Origin: Chinchilla lanigera
Taxonomy: Eukaryota > Chordata > Mammalia > Rodentia > Chinchillidae
Reading direction: 5' to 3'
NCBI RefSeq assembly: GCF_000276665.1
Contig: NW_004955466.1
Coordinates: 7,096,081 to 7,160,080, forward strand
DNA: 64,000 bases
Shown here: piece by piece, positions 11,957-23,164 of the stretch
Position numbering within the stretch: position 1 is the stretch's first letter
How the letters are laid out: each line of letters opens with the position of its first letter
Made by a program: the position numbers and the translations under genes
Notes under the pieces: model-generated
What the model was told of the DNA's origin: nothing
What the model saw: only the letters and a program-made list of their open reading frames with translations
The model's database searches: none

Positions 11957-12150
11957 TTGATGGAAAGAGCTCTTGTTTTCATCACAGGAGAGCTGGATTT
12001 GAACCCAGTACCACAACGTATTAACCGTGTGCCTGGGGTGAGGCATTTAACCTTTCTGCGACTTGCTTCCCTCATCCTGCAAGTGACAGTACTGAACTCT
12101 CCATCCCTGGCTGGTTGTGAGGCTCCGTCTGGGTGATGTGCAGATGAGTT
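11957..12150 (+). mobile_element. MIR SINE
   Basis: The order of diverged blocks fits the sense strand of MIR: TGGAAAGAGC, a GGATTTGAACCCAGTACCAC box-B-like part, CCGTGTGCCTGGGGTGAGGC, TTTAACCTTTCTGCGACTT, CCTCATCCTGCAAGTGACAG and GGTTGTGAGGCTC. As expected for this old family, identity is moderate. Confidence 0.7.
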
Positions 12151-13158
12151 TAGAACTGGAGCACTGGAGAAGTGATTTTACTCTTGTTGTGGACAGCTTG
12201 GAAGAAATCTCAGAAATCTGGAGGAGTATGTTTTAAGTCTTTCTATTTGGCAACAAGCATCAAATTTTCTCCCCTGAGCTGTAAGAGATTCTCCCAGGAG
12301 TGGCCAAGCCCTGATAATCCTCTGGGAGAAGGCAGGGGCCATTGCTGGCTGTCAGACGGCAGGGTATCTCCCAGGTGGTTTCCAGCCGTGCAGTAATGAC
12401 CATGACTCAGCAAAGCTGCCTTGTGAGCCCCAGTGGGCTGAACAGCTGCAAGTTCACACCAGGCTGGGCCACCGCTGGGCGGGTCTGCGCCGAGGCGGGA
12501 GAGGAGGAACACACGCTGCTTAACGTGCTACCGTTCTCCTGCTCCACTCTTTTCCTGTTTTATTTCTTACCCTTTATTATTTGTTTCAATTGTACACATA
12601 TGTGAAAAATGCTTATTCCTGGTTCTTTTGTACACTGTAACTTCTTTGAAGGCTTGAGATGATGTCGATTCTTAATACTTTTTTGTTCTCAACACCCCAC
12701 AAAGTATCGTTGTGAGTAGTCACTTAAGAATTTACCAATACGTTTATATAGTAGTAAATGAATTAGCAATCAAACATAGTAGCACACTATGAAATTTGGA
12801 ATATTTGGCTTCCAACATCTTGTGAAATGAAAATCATAGGAGAAGGAATTAAGTTGATAGGGATACAGGGGATAGTAAGAATCTAATGTTTTCTTTATTT
12901 CATATGTTAATTATTTGAGTGGCTAATCATGGCTGAGAGAGTGTATGAAAATGTATTGTGTTTTATCTATTGTCTGTCGTGTTTTTAATTTCCAAGGCAT
13001 AACAGCCATGAAGTATTCTAGTTTGTATTAGCTCTTCATGGACCCTGTGGGACTATTGCACATTTAGAAGTATCCCAGAATCTCATGGAAGCCTTTGCAG
13101 AAGTATGCGATGATAATTCACTTCTTTACTGAGGAAAAGCACCGTTGTAAAACAGTTT
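12151..13158. other. Unassigned DNA with a small CpG-richer patch and an L2-like trace
   Basis: Bases 12356-12532 hold about ten CpG dinucleotides, including several within GGGCGGG..GCGCCGAGGCGGG, far more than the flanks. No TATA, open frame or exon structure accompanies them. A diverged L2 3' end may lie at about 12635-12740 (ACTTCTTTGAAGGCTTGAGA-type text). Otherwise nothing recognised. Confidence 0.35.
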
Positions 13159-13159
13159 A

Positions 13160-13340
13160 AGGGGGTGTAGTGGTGGAAGCTTGTAATTCCAGAATTCTGG
13201 GAGGCCAAAGCAAGAGGATCACAAGTTTAAACCCAGGTTGAGCAATTTATAAGACCTTGTCTCTACATCAAAGGGGATAGCGATGTACTTCAGTGAAGAG
13301 ATCTTGGGTTAAACCTCAGTCCTGGGAGGGAAAACACCAG
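13160..13340 (+). mobile_element. B1-dID dimeric SINE
   Basis: The left part is a diverged B1: GGGGTGTAGTGGTGGAAGC, TTGTAATTCCAGAATTCTGG, GGAGGCCAAAGCAAGAGGAT and AGACCTTGTCTCTAC. It runs directly into an ID-like right part (GATGTACTTCAGTGAAGAG, then CTTGGGTTAAACCTCAGTCC). This B1-plus-ID order is the structure described as B1-dID in several non-murid rodents. A second copy lies at 40535-40745. Confidence 0.7.
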
Positions 13341-14106
13341 CTGGGATCCATTTATGGGATGTATATAACCTTCCCAACTTCCTTTTTTCCATGTACAGAA
13401 AATTCATGTACTTAAACACAGGTATAAATTTTGGAGAGTTGTTTTATGCAAAACATTTCTAAAGAATATTTACCATTGACCTCATGAGGTAAAACATATG
13501 AACAATTTTTCTTCACAATTTTTGTGAACAAAATAATGCTTTCTTTAATTTACTCTGGCATTGACAGGGAGGGGAAAGCATTTTAGTGGGTGTGAAATAC
13601 TCTCACTCTGAATATCCCTATTAAAAACCTCATCAAAGAAATTCAGAATTACAGCTGTTGCATGGATTCAATGAATCATAGTAGCATGGCGTGTTGCTTT
13701 GCAGGCCTCCGGCTGTCATGGGTGTGTCAGTGGGAGGTAGCAAAACACTAAGATATCTGTTAAAGCAACTGGAATGCAAACTATGCAAACCAAGTTGCAC
13801 ATTGTCAGAGATAAGAGTGATTTAATAGAAAAATCTAGCACTTTTATGCTACTCAGTCCAGGCATGTACAGAGCGAGGGTATTACATGAGTAATGCCTCG
13901 ATACAGCCTGGGCTTCTGCCAAAACGCTAGTGGATATAAAGAGAAGGAAAATAGAAGTGGCATATCAGGCAGGCTTTTCTCCACAAATATTTAGGTCATG
14001 TCTCTGCCCACTTTTAGGTAGGCCTACTTGTTTATAAAATGCTACTGAGATTTTCAGGGGCCCTAAAATTATTTTTCATATATGGTTGAAAGCTGAAACT
14101 ATTTGA

Positions 14107-14213
14107 GGGGCTGGGGATTTAGCTCAGCAGCAAAAGCGCCTGCCTGGCAAGCGCAAGGTCGTGAGTTCGGTTCCCGGTACCGGAGAAAAACCAAAAAAAC
14201 CAAAAAAAAAAAA
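14107..14213 (+). mobile_element. ID-type SINE, nearly intact
   Basis: A tRNA-like body starts GGGGCTGGGGATTTAGCTCA and carries pol III box A-like TAGCTCAGCAG and box B-like GGTTCCCGG. It ends in an A-rich tail. Perfect 12-bp target duplications, GAAACTATTTGA, sit at 14095-14106 and 14214-14225. It is one of the best-preserved copies in the window and looks fairly recent. Confidence 0.95.
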
Positions 14214-14225
14214 GAAACTATTTGA

Positions 14226-15900
14226 AGTCAAAAATTTCCTGGCTTCAAGAAGTTCGTGGTTTAGTGAAACAGGCATGTAAGCAAATAGTACACAGTATGC
14301 AAAGAGTTGGACTAGACCAAGTGCTCCATAGCAAGAAGAGATAATTTTTATCTTCAGTTTTGAATTTCCCTAGGTTCTGGCCCAATGCCTAGCACATGAA
14401 CTCACTTCTTAATAAATACTGTAATGGGTAAGAAGTAAAATAGTCCCTCAGAGCATCATAACACAGAAGCTCACAAGAAGAGCATCTAATCTAGGCTGAG
14501 TGGTGGGACTACATAGAAGGTCATAGACAACTTTGCAAGGGAAATGACTTCTGAACAGAAATATTAATGACAGATAGGAGACAAATAAAGAGAAAGATGT
14601 CAAGCACATTCTAGGCAGTGGGAAAATTTGTCCAATAGAAGGGAGTGGCTGAACAGAAGAATTTCTAGAGTTGCAAGTGTAGTATTTTGCTACATTTATA
14701 CCACAAGATGACAGCAGGGAATGGTCAGACATGGGATGGGGAAGTGGACAGGGACTAGATCTTTCATAATGTCATGCTAATGAGTTTGAACTTTAACCTT
14801 TCAGTTAACTGAAAAACCACTGATGCCTGTTCAACAAGTAATTGACATGACTGGATGCAGAGAGCTAAAAGACCACTGATTATGATTTTGTGGCAGGTAC
14901 TTAGAGGCACAGTAAAATTGTAGGCAGGGTATGAGGAGAGGCTTTCAAATGATCTCAGCCAAAATCAGTGGTGCAGTGAAGACAGAGAGCTGTGTACTAA
15001 CGGGAGAGATGAGCAGTTAGAACTGGGAAAGCCCCAGATTACACACAGGGAGAGAGAAAGCAAAAGGTGTTGAGGAAAATGCTCAGAGTTCTGGCTTGGA
15101 CATTTGGGAAAGGATTATGTTAGTCACTGAAGTGGGGACAAGAGGGAGAGATGGGCCAATGTGGATATAAAGGGGTTCCCTAATTTATGTGATGACTTGA
15201 GGGCGTGGGGAAATTCATAATAAGTTACCCATAGGGTGGTAAGATCTCTGTGCTAAAGATGCCACTTTGAGAATCACTGCATTGGACCTTAAAATTACAG
15301 CACAGAGAATAGATGAGACCATGCAGAAGATTACATACAAGCAGAAGAATGCCTGAGACAGAGCCTGGAGTGATCACCAGAAGGGAAAGAAAAGGGTCAC
15401 AGACTAGATGTGGATTAACTTCACATTTATTTTTCTCTAACGTACAACATTTCCGGCTCATAGATTAAACACACCAGCATCAGGTACTTTTTCGAATCCT
15501 AGTGTTAGTGGCATCAAAACCAGCTTTTAGATGAGAATAGTGCCACAGGGGTTCCCTACTGACAAGTTCCTCCTATTTGGGAATCCAACCACATGATACT
15601 TCACTTCTGTATTTCCTGATAAAGCTCCTGCTGCTTATTTGGGGATAATTTTTTAATGGTGACAGTGGTCTAATAAGTGGACAATTTTCAGGAGGAAATT
15701 GTGAAAATGTTTCAATCTATAGAGGAGCTTAGTCTTTATAGATAATTGAAAAACTGTTTTCCTTGAGGAGAGTATATTGAGATACGTCTCCACTATGTTT
15801 GGGGGTGCTGATCACCACCTAATCAAAAAGGATTTTGTCACTGTAAGCAATGTAGGTTTCACTGCAGTTCTTAAATGTGTTTTATGTGATTGTGTTCTGT
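14226..15900. other. Unassigned intergenic DNA
   Basis: No gene was recognised. A short L2-like 3' end may lie at 14340-14425 (GGCCCAATGCCTAGCACATG followed by TAATAAATACTG). The open frames at 14448-14732 and 15225-15461 have no motif. Confidence 0.35.
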
Positions 15901-15982
15901 TTTTTTTTTTTTACCAGGAAGCAAACTCAGGATCTTGCACTTGCCAGGCAGGCGCTTGTGCCACTGAGCTATATGCCCGGCC
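15901..15982 (-). mobile_element. ID-type SINE, diverged
   Basis: A T-run is followed by ACCAGGAAGCAAACTCAGGA, CTTGCACTTGCCAGGCAGGC and GCCACTGAGCTATATGCCCG, the antisense of the ID body. An open frame at 15777-16022 passes through it by chance. Confidence 0.85.
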
Positions 15983-16145
15983 AAGATTGTGTTTTTATAG
16001 TGCTCTTTCTTTAATAACTTGAGTATTTTGACAAAATAATGTTTGCTTTCTCTGTCAGTTTTGGCACATGATTTGGTATCTTTCTTCCTACTCTAAGTGG
16101 CATTGGCAATCACCTGTAAATTGGAAGTCACCAAAATGAAATCCA

Positions 16146-16236
16146 GGGCTGGAGATTTAGCTCAGTGGCACAGCGCCTGCCTGGCAAGCCCAAGGTTGTG
16201 AGTTCAATCCCCGGTACTGGAGAAAAACAAAAAAAT
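16146..16236 (+). mobile_element. ID-type SINE
   Basis: The body reads GGGCTGGAGATTTAGCTCAG, GCGCCTGCCTGGCAAGCCCA and GAGTTCAATCCCCGGTACTG with an A-rich tail. No clear target duplication was seen. Confidence 0.9.
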
Positions 16237-16587
16237 CTCTGCCTGTTACATTATACAGAGGTGAGAGAGCCAAAAAAGGCCTACCCGAGGGCAGGTCTGA
16301 TATTGATTAAAAGAACCTATGTTCCTTCCCTAATTCTATTAATAAGTGAGATACTAATTTAAATTTGTTTCTGGATATAAACATAAGTACATATGTACAA
16401 TAAGAAAAGCAAAGGTAAATGTGTGTCGGAGCAGATTAGTAAGACCTTGAAAATGAGAGCGAAACAAGCTCACAAAATGACCTGCGAGAAATATGTTCAA
16501 ATAAAAGTAAAATAAAGCTTAAAAATCAATAGCATTACTTTCGAAAGAAAGCACAGTTAAAAGGTTACTTTACATTTGTTATTTCAT

Positions 16588-16750
16588 GGCTTCACTACCG
16601 ACCCTTTCTTATAAATTGTCCCTATTTTACCGATGAAGAACATGAGGCTTGACTAGGGTCAGACTTAGAAAGTAGCTTAGAATTCAGACCCTGGTCTTCC
16701 GTATTCATCTGCCAGAAATGATTCATTATTCCACTGCAGTGGAAAACTGG
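16588..16750 (-). mobile_element. MIR SINE
   Basis: TTGTCCCTATTTTACCGATG, AAGAACATGAGGCTTGACTA, GTCAGACTTAGAAAGTAGCT and a TTCAGACCCTGGTCTTCCGT block follow the antisense MIR consensus (cccatttta.cagatgagg..). The order is consistent across 150 bp. Confidence 0.6.
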
Positions 16751-18645
16751 TGATTTGTGTTTCTGGCATTTTAGAGATGATGAGGAAAACCTGTCCTTAC
16801 AAATACATTGGCAGCCTCTGAGTTGCCGTTTTTAGGGAGCACACATATCTGTTTACATTTGGTGTCCATTACTTTAACATTTACCAAACATCTTTAAAAA
16901 TTTCACAGGAAAAATTCAGCTATTCTTTCAAAAAGAGTATTTAATGAGGAAGGGAGTAAGAATCCTTATTATTTTTCCCCCGTTCAAACATGCAGTAAAC
17001 CAAACTTACAGGTCCTTTTCTTGTTCTTTTGGTATTATGAATTTATCTACCGTGACTATTCTAGGGAAAGAGAATCTATAAGTTCACAGAGCTCTAATTC
17101 TCACTGGTGCATATTTTAATGCACATTTTTGACGTGGTAAAATGCTTATGTAGCTAGATGTGAAGGTTGTCTTACATATATAATATATGTATACTCTCTA
17201 TATGCTTTGAGGTAGACGTGCTTATGTGTGTGCATGTGTGCATGCACATGTTTGCACGTGTATTGCTTGAAACATCTTTCTTTTTCTAAGAATAGTTTCT
17301 TATTTTTCTAATAAGTCAGTTGGATTTAATTTGAACCAATACTGAAGAATGACTGGAAGAAAATCCAAACAGATTTTGTTGTGATAAAGATTGAGATATT
17401 TACTCATTTCCATGAGAAATGGGGTTAATGATATATTTTAGAACAAGTTTTGCAACAAAACTTTTGGGAGGTTAATATTTAATAACATTAGTTTAATAAC
17501 TTTGAATTGTACTAAGCTGACTGCTTCTGTAAAATTCAACCCAAATTTCTGTTCATTTGTTTTCTGGCTGACCAGGCATTTTATCTAAGCCCTTACCTAC
17601 CATTCTATAATTCAGGAAAATATTTCAAATTTAACTCAAATTAAATGCATAAATGTGTTTGTAAGTTTGTAATATCTCAGCTAAATTAGCAAGTTAAGCA
17701 TAAAATAAATATATTGCTAATAGTTTAGTGGCAGAAATATCCATATATCATATATCTTTTAACAGAGTTTGTATTGATGTGCCAATATTTTATAATGATG
17801 CTTTGGATGCTGGTTTCTCAGAAATATAATTTAATTTTGGTTCAGAATGATGTCATAAACATTATTATAGAGATAGATTTCATATTTTCCAACTCTTGGA
17901 GATTTTGAAGACACTAGCTTTGTAGCTTCACAAATACTTGTAAACATAGAAGCTTAAGATGCATTATTTTCTCTCTTTTAGCATAAAACATGTGACCCTA
18001 GAGAAAGAATGATCTTGGGGAACCAGGTATAATTCAGAGGCATGCTCAGACAAAAAGACAAGCCAAGAATGTTAACTTTTTTTCTAGCTTGCTGTGATTG
18101 ACATCCTTACTGGTACAAAAATTGTCTATCATGGAGACTATATATTGTCCAAAAATACAGTGTTTTTGCTCCTCATCTCTAGAACATAGCTGTTGTCAAA
18201 CTTCTGCACCTTCATCGGTTAAATAAAATGTCATATTTGGTGTAGTTTCAATTGTCATGACTGATATTATAAATAAAGGTGACAGTTGTGAAGCTATAAT
18301 TTTTCCGCAGTTTTGTCTCTTTTTGTTCCAGTTTTATATTACATATGTATGTAAATACTTAGTTGAGCTTTATCTTAATAAAATATACACATCTATTCTA
18401 GTGAAATATAAATTATGGATAAAGTAGCATCTATTTCTGAATGACTAGCTCTCATATAAACACCAGTTTTGTGTCCATTCTTTCCCACTAATTCACCATC
18501 TTTCTATTGTCATAGATTAATATTCTACATACTTAATTTTCATAATATGCTGTTTATGCATTAAAACATCATTTTGTACATTTAATTATTCCATGTGAAT
18601 TATAATTGCCTTATCATTTTTCTCTCACATAAAATATTAGTGTCA
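16751..18645. other. Unassigned AT-rich DNA
   Basis: No gene or named repeat. It contains TA-rich runs near 17170-17200 and an irregular TGTG/GCATG tract at 17222-17262 that could form purine-pyrimidine alternation. Confidence 0.35.
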
Positions 18646-18646
18646 A

Positions 18647-18805
18647 AGCTGGGCATGGTGGTGCATGCCTGTAATACCAGTACTCAGGAGGCTGAGGCAG
18701 GAGGATCATTGCGAGTTTGAGATCAGCCTGGTCTACAAAGTGAGCTCAAGGCCAGCCTAAACTGCATAGAGAGACCCTGTTTCAAAAAGACAAAAAAAAA
18801 ATTCA
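18647..18805 (+). mobile_element. B1 SINE
   Basis: GCTGGGCATGGTGGTGCATG, GCCTGTAATACCAGTACTCA, GGAGGCTGAGGCAGGAGGAT and GAGACCCTGTTTCAAAAAG are diagnostic. The middle shows two related blocks (GATCAGCCTGGTCTACAAAG and AAGGCCAGCCTAAACTGCAT), the internal tandem duplication known for rodent B1. Confidence 0.95.
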
Positions 18806-18811
18806 TGCTAG

Positions 18812-19150
18812 TATTTTTAGAATAAAATTCATGAAAGTGTATTTACATAGAGTAAAATGTACCCATTTTGAGTGAACAGTTCAGCGAGTTTCAATAAGTA
18901 TGCTAATGTTACATATCCATAGCGTTCACTGAAGTTTTCTTGTAGCAATTTTTTATCCCTGCCCCAAACAACCTCTGATCTACTTTCTACCACTGTAGTT
19001 TAGAGTTCACATAAATGGAAGCATAGCATTTGAGCTCTTACATCTAACTTCCTCTATTAAGCATGATATTTTGATATTAATGTAGGGGGATAGAGTAGTT
19101 TGTTTCCTTTTATTGTCAAGTAGCATTCCACTGTATGAGAATACAACTTT
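18812..19150 (-). mobile_element. L1M 3'UTR fragment
   Basis: The plus strand has AAAATGTACCCATTTTGAGT, a GTTCAGCGAGTTTCAATAAG, CTGATCTACTTTCTACCACT, ATAAATGGAAGCATAGCATT and AGCATTCCACTGTATGAGAA, in the order found in the antisense of L1MB/L1MC 3' ends. Confidence 0.65.
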
Positions 19151-19960
19151 CCTTTATTTTTAGATCGAATTCATGGAGTAGTAAGACAGGTCTTCAGTGT
19201 GAGGCTCTAACTTATACGGCTGGGAAGTAGGAAGGTGGAGTTTTGGTATCAAATGCTGAAAGTTCCTCTGGAGTCCTCTGTTTATCTTCCGTATTTCTCG
19301 AATATTGTTTAAATAGAATCTAAGGCTTGGGATTTGTCAAGCTGTAAGCCCCTGTTATTGTACAAGATATCTGTTGGCTTATATGGGGGGTCCTTACTTC
19401 TGTAACTGGACCTTTTAATGAGGATGAATTAGGAATTTCACTTTCCCATCTGGAAGGCTAGAAGGAGCTGGAGTTAGGTATTTCTCTTCCCTAGGTCTGT
19501 TAGACTCATGGAAAATACCAGTCAGGCTATGTTGGAATAGTTTCTGCTTCACACAATCTTTGGTAAAGAGAAGGAAAGTTTGGGGCATACTTTAAACTGG
19601 GCGCTTTTTCCTCCTGCTTGGAAGCACAAGAGTTCCCAAAGATAAAACTCACAGAAGCATGGGGACCTCTTTAAGACTGGGTCCCTTTGCAGTTTTTCAT
19701 TTTCACGCTAGACTACCCTGAGCCACCAGTAAGTCGTCAAGGGCAGTCAGAGTGACAGCGTTGTCGCTGGCTCCTGCTGCGGGCTTCTGCTCCCTGCATG
19801 CTGCAATTCTGGGGACCTGCCTTTGTCTCTCCAGCTTTCAGGGCTGCACTATTCCCTGTGACCTCAATTGCTGAATAGATTTGAGAAAAGCTGCTAATCT
19901 TCATCTCGTTCAGTGTTTTTCTCATGGTGAAGATGGAGGTGATAACTTGTAGCATCTTTG
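19151..19960. other. Unassigned segment between two L1 pieces
   Basis: About 800 bp of less AT-rich sequence separates an L1 3'UTR fragment from L1 ORF2 sequence in the same orientation. It may be an insertion or an unrecognised L1 part. No terminal repeats or target duplication were found. The minus-strand frame at 19737-19955 has no motif. Confidence 0.35.
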
Positions 19961-19974
19961 CATCCCTGCTTGGG

Positions 19975-21210
19975 AGCAGTACATTTTCCTGTTAGCTATT
20001 TTTAAATTTACTTGTTTCCTCATTGAATTACAAAAGGTCTCTATAGATTCTGGATTAAAATCTTATGACAGGAATTTCAGCTAGTTTTTCTTTCAATTGT
20101 CCTGTGTTGGTATATAGAAAATGTTGACTTGCTTGTGTTGACTTTGTATCCTAAAATCTTTCTAAATTAAATAAGTCGTTCTAGTATCATTTGTAGATCT
20201 CTTAGAATTTTTCTCTATGTGATCTTGCTGTCTGGAAATAAAGACTGTCTTGTGTTTTGCTGCTTTTATGTCTTTTCTTGGCTTATTATGTCACCTACAT
20301 CCTCATGTACATTATTGAATAAAAATAACAACAGCACATATGCTGTTCCATTGCTAGCCCTAAGTGAGAGTGTTTATTCTTTTGTCATTACGTATGAAAT
20401 TGTAGGTTTTCAACTCATGTTCCTTATCAGACTGAAAGCTTTCTCTTCTATGCCTAGTTTTCTGGGCATGTGAATTTTAATTTTGATAAACAGTATTTCT
20501 GCATCCAAGGAATACTTTTATTGTTATTCTTAATATGGTAAATTATATTCATTTCTTAAATGTTAAACTAATATGTGCACCTTGAAATCCACATACAAAT
20601 CACAAATTATCTTTTATACAGTGTTAATATCTTGTTAAGAATTTTTGCAGTATGTTTATGAGTAATATTTGTCCACAGCTTTTTAATTTTAATAGAGAGG
20701 GGCTCCTTGACCTAAAATTAGGTTACACCCTGATGAACTCATCAAAGGTAAAGATGTCATTAGTTGCATATTTGTAAGTTTTTATACCTCCAAATGTTGA
20801 GTTTATATAGGATTGACATCATTTATTTTTAAATATTAAATAACATTTGCTAGAAAAATCACGAAAGCTTAAAATTTTCTTGTTTGATTTTTAAAGTTAT
20901 AAATCCAATTTTCAAAATAGCTCTGAGGCTATTAATGCTTTCTATTATGATGTCAATTTTATTTTTTAAATTTTTTTATGATGTCAATTTTAATACATGG
21001 TATCAGTTGAGGATTTCAAAAATTTCATCTAAGTTAATAACTGATGAGACAAAATTCCCCTTGTTATCCTTTTAATGTCTGTAGGATCTGTAGCAATTCA
21101 TTGTTTCATTCCTAGTATTGCTAATATTGGTCATGTTTTTACTTACATCCTGTCTCTCCTCTCTCCCTTCCTCACTTATTTGTTCAGTTAGAGGTCTACT
21201 GTTTTAGTTT
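19975..21210 (-). mobile_element. L1 ORF2 fragment, running into the gap
   Basis: The plus strand follows antisense L1 ORF2 order. TGTTGACTTTGTATCCTAAA, GTTATGTCACCTACATC-like text, GAATAAAAATAACAACAGCA, a CATCCAAGGAATACTTTTAT, GTTAAGAATTTTTGCAGTAT, and finally TCTGTAGGATCTGTAGCAAT just before the N run. Many stops and indels; ancient. Confidence 0.6.
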
Positions 21211-21571
21211 NNNNNNNNNNNNNNNNNNNNNNNNNNNNNNNNNNNNNNNNNNNNNNNNNNNNNNNNNNNNNNNNNNNNNNNNNNNNNNNNNNNNNNNNNN
21301 NNNNNNNNNNNNNNNNNNNNNNNNNNNNNNNNNNNNNNNNNNNNNNNNNNNNNNNNNNNNNNNNNNNNNNNNNNNNNNNNNNNNNNNNNNNNNNNNNNNN
21401 NNNNNNNNNNNNNNNNNNNNNNNNNNNNNNNNNNNNNNNNNNNNNNNNNNNNNNNNNNNNNNNNNNNNNNNNNNNNNNNNNNNNNNNNNNNNNNNNNNNN
21501 NNNNNNNNNNNNNNNNNNNNNNNNNNNNNNNNNNNNNNNNNNNNNNNNNNNNNNNNNNNNNNNNNNNNNNN
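21211..21571. other. Assembly gap (361 N)
   Basis: All bases are N. L1 sequence in the same orientation lies on both sides, so the missing bases are probably L1 or a repeat nested in it. Confidence 0.99.
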
Positions 21572-21725
21572 TGATTTTTCTCTTCCTTTTTAAGACACTT
21601 AAGATAAAATTTTAGATTATTGATTTAACCCTTTCATTTTTTAAACACAAGCATTTTTAGTATAAGCTTCCCTAATATAAAATGACATATTTCATCAACA
21701 TTCTTTCAAAAATATTTTTTAAATT
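21572..21725 (-). mobile_element. L1 ORF2 fragment, continuing past the gap
   Basis: TTTAAGACACTTAAGATAAA, TTTAGATTATTGATTTAACC and AAGCATTTTTAGTATAAGCT followed by TTCCCTAATATAAAATGACA match the antisense of the L1 ORF2 region that lies next upstream of that seen before the gap. Confidence 0.55.
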
Positions 21726-23095
21726 TCAATACTTTCTATTATATAACTTGTCTCAAAAAATTAATAGGAAAAAATAAAAGGTAAGAGATTGGGATATTTA
21801 AAAAATTAAAAGATGTGATTAAAAACTTACAGCTTCAGTGCTCTGGGATTTTCCTTAATGTGCCCGTAAATGCCAGCTACCTTGCAAAGATGGCAAAGTG
21901 CTCACAATGGGATAGAAGTTAAATGGTCAGCTCAATAAATTTAAAATAATCTCTAATGCTGTGAAGATAAACACAAAACTCCCTAGGATGTCTCAAAAAA
22001 CTTCCTTTGGTAAAGAAAGGACAACACATTGCCCTTTGTTATAAATAACCAGATTTTATTCTCCCTGAATCCATGCATTCATTCTGGTTTTTTTCAATTT
22101 GTATATTCTTTGAGCTTTTTATAACTGAACTGTTCTAATCAGAAAGGAGAAATCTTTCTAGATTCAGTTTAAAGCAGGAAAGTTGGAGAATTCAACCATG
22201 AAAGGCAAAGATTAAGGATCTGGAATTTCACCTGACCTTAAAAAGCCTCGTTACCTCATAAATTAGCAGCTAAACATTTTTATTTAATTGTCCGTGATTT
22301 TAGGAGTCAGTATTTAGAAATGATACTGAGCAGCAGAACTGGAACTTCTGCCTATACATGACACAATGATAAAATTATAGTCAGTCCGTTAACAAATAAT
22401 TGTTTAAAGGGTTGACAATAGAAGCAAGAGATGAATTTGATTTCCTGGACCAGTTCATTGATCAAGGAAAGTTTGTTTTGCATAAAATTAAATTATGTAA
22501 ACAAAACACTGACAAATAGTTAATGCCAGACCAATACTTTCACAAAATGCAATCAGATGTGCTACTATAAACACAAGTTAATGTCATATAGACTGGACTT
22601 AGGTTCTTTGGGTCATTAGTATAGGAATGTCTATCATGTTAAATCTGTCTGAGAGTTACTTTCCATGAATCACAGTAATGAGTTTAAGCCATCAAACTGT
22701 CTCAGATAATTATTGTTAGCATCTCAGATTTGCTATACTCAAGATACTTTGCAGTCAACATGTTTTTTCTTCAAATCACTGCCCAAGGCATTCTTGTGTC
22801 TTAGTCTAATATTAGTTATTGCTGGTTTTAAAATACAACGATGTTATTTTTCACAGGTTTATTTAGAAGCCAAGGATTTGAAAATCAAAAACAGTGGGTA
22901 AAATGGTTGTTTCCCTCAAGAGTTTTATCACCCTCATGAAAATAATAATCCTGTGTACTAAAAGTGTTATTCTTTGCACCTTTGGAATAATGAAGACTCC
23001 AGCACTCTTTGATATATCTTTTGTCTAACAGACCAGTTCTTTAAAAATCTGATGGCATTCACTATCTCATCTGTTTCTATTGCTCTAATTGCAGA
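21726..23095. other. Unassigned AT-rich DNA
   Basis: No exon, RNA gene or named repeat recognised. Open frames are short and lack motifs. Confidence 0.35.
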
Positions 23096-23164
23096 GTTAT
23101 TGTTATTTTAGAAGTCCAATGCACTATCCATTGTGCCACACTACCACCTGTTATTGTTATTTTA
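23096..23164 (-). pseudogene. tRNA-Arg(UCU) 5'-half retropseudogene with target-site duplications
   Basis: A 39-bp insert (23111-23149) reads on the minus strand as AGGT plus a tRNA-like body containing GTGGCACAATGGATAGTGCA and TTGGACTTC. From memory the arginine UCU tRNA has GTGGCGCAATGGATAGCGCA and TTGGACTTCTA there, so about 29 bases match with two differences. The match ends in the anticodon loop. There is no T-arm, CCA or A-tail. Perfect 15-bp repeats, GTTATTGTTATTTTA, flank it at 23096-23110 and 23150-23164. On the minus strand the target reads TTT/AAAA, a classical L1 endonuclease site. This fits the tailless retropseudogene class. The first five or six bases differ from the tRNA. Confidence 0.8.

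Noticed and set aside
14107..14200. Possible functional tRNA gene
   Set aside because: Box A and B are present, but the A-tail, target duplications and many sister copies show it is a SINE.
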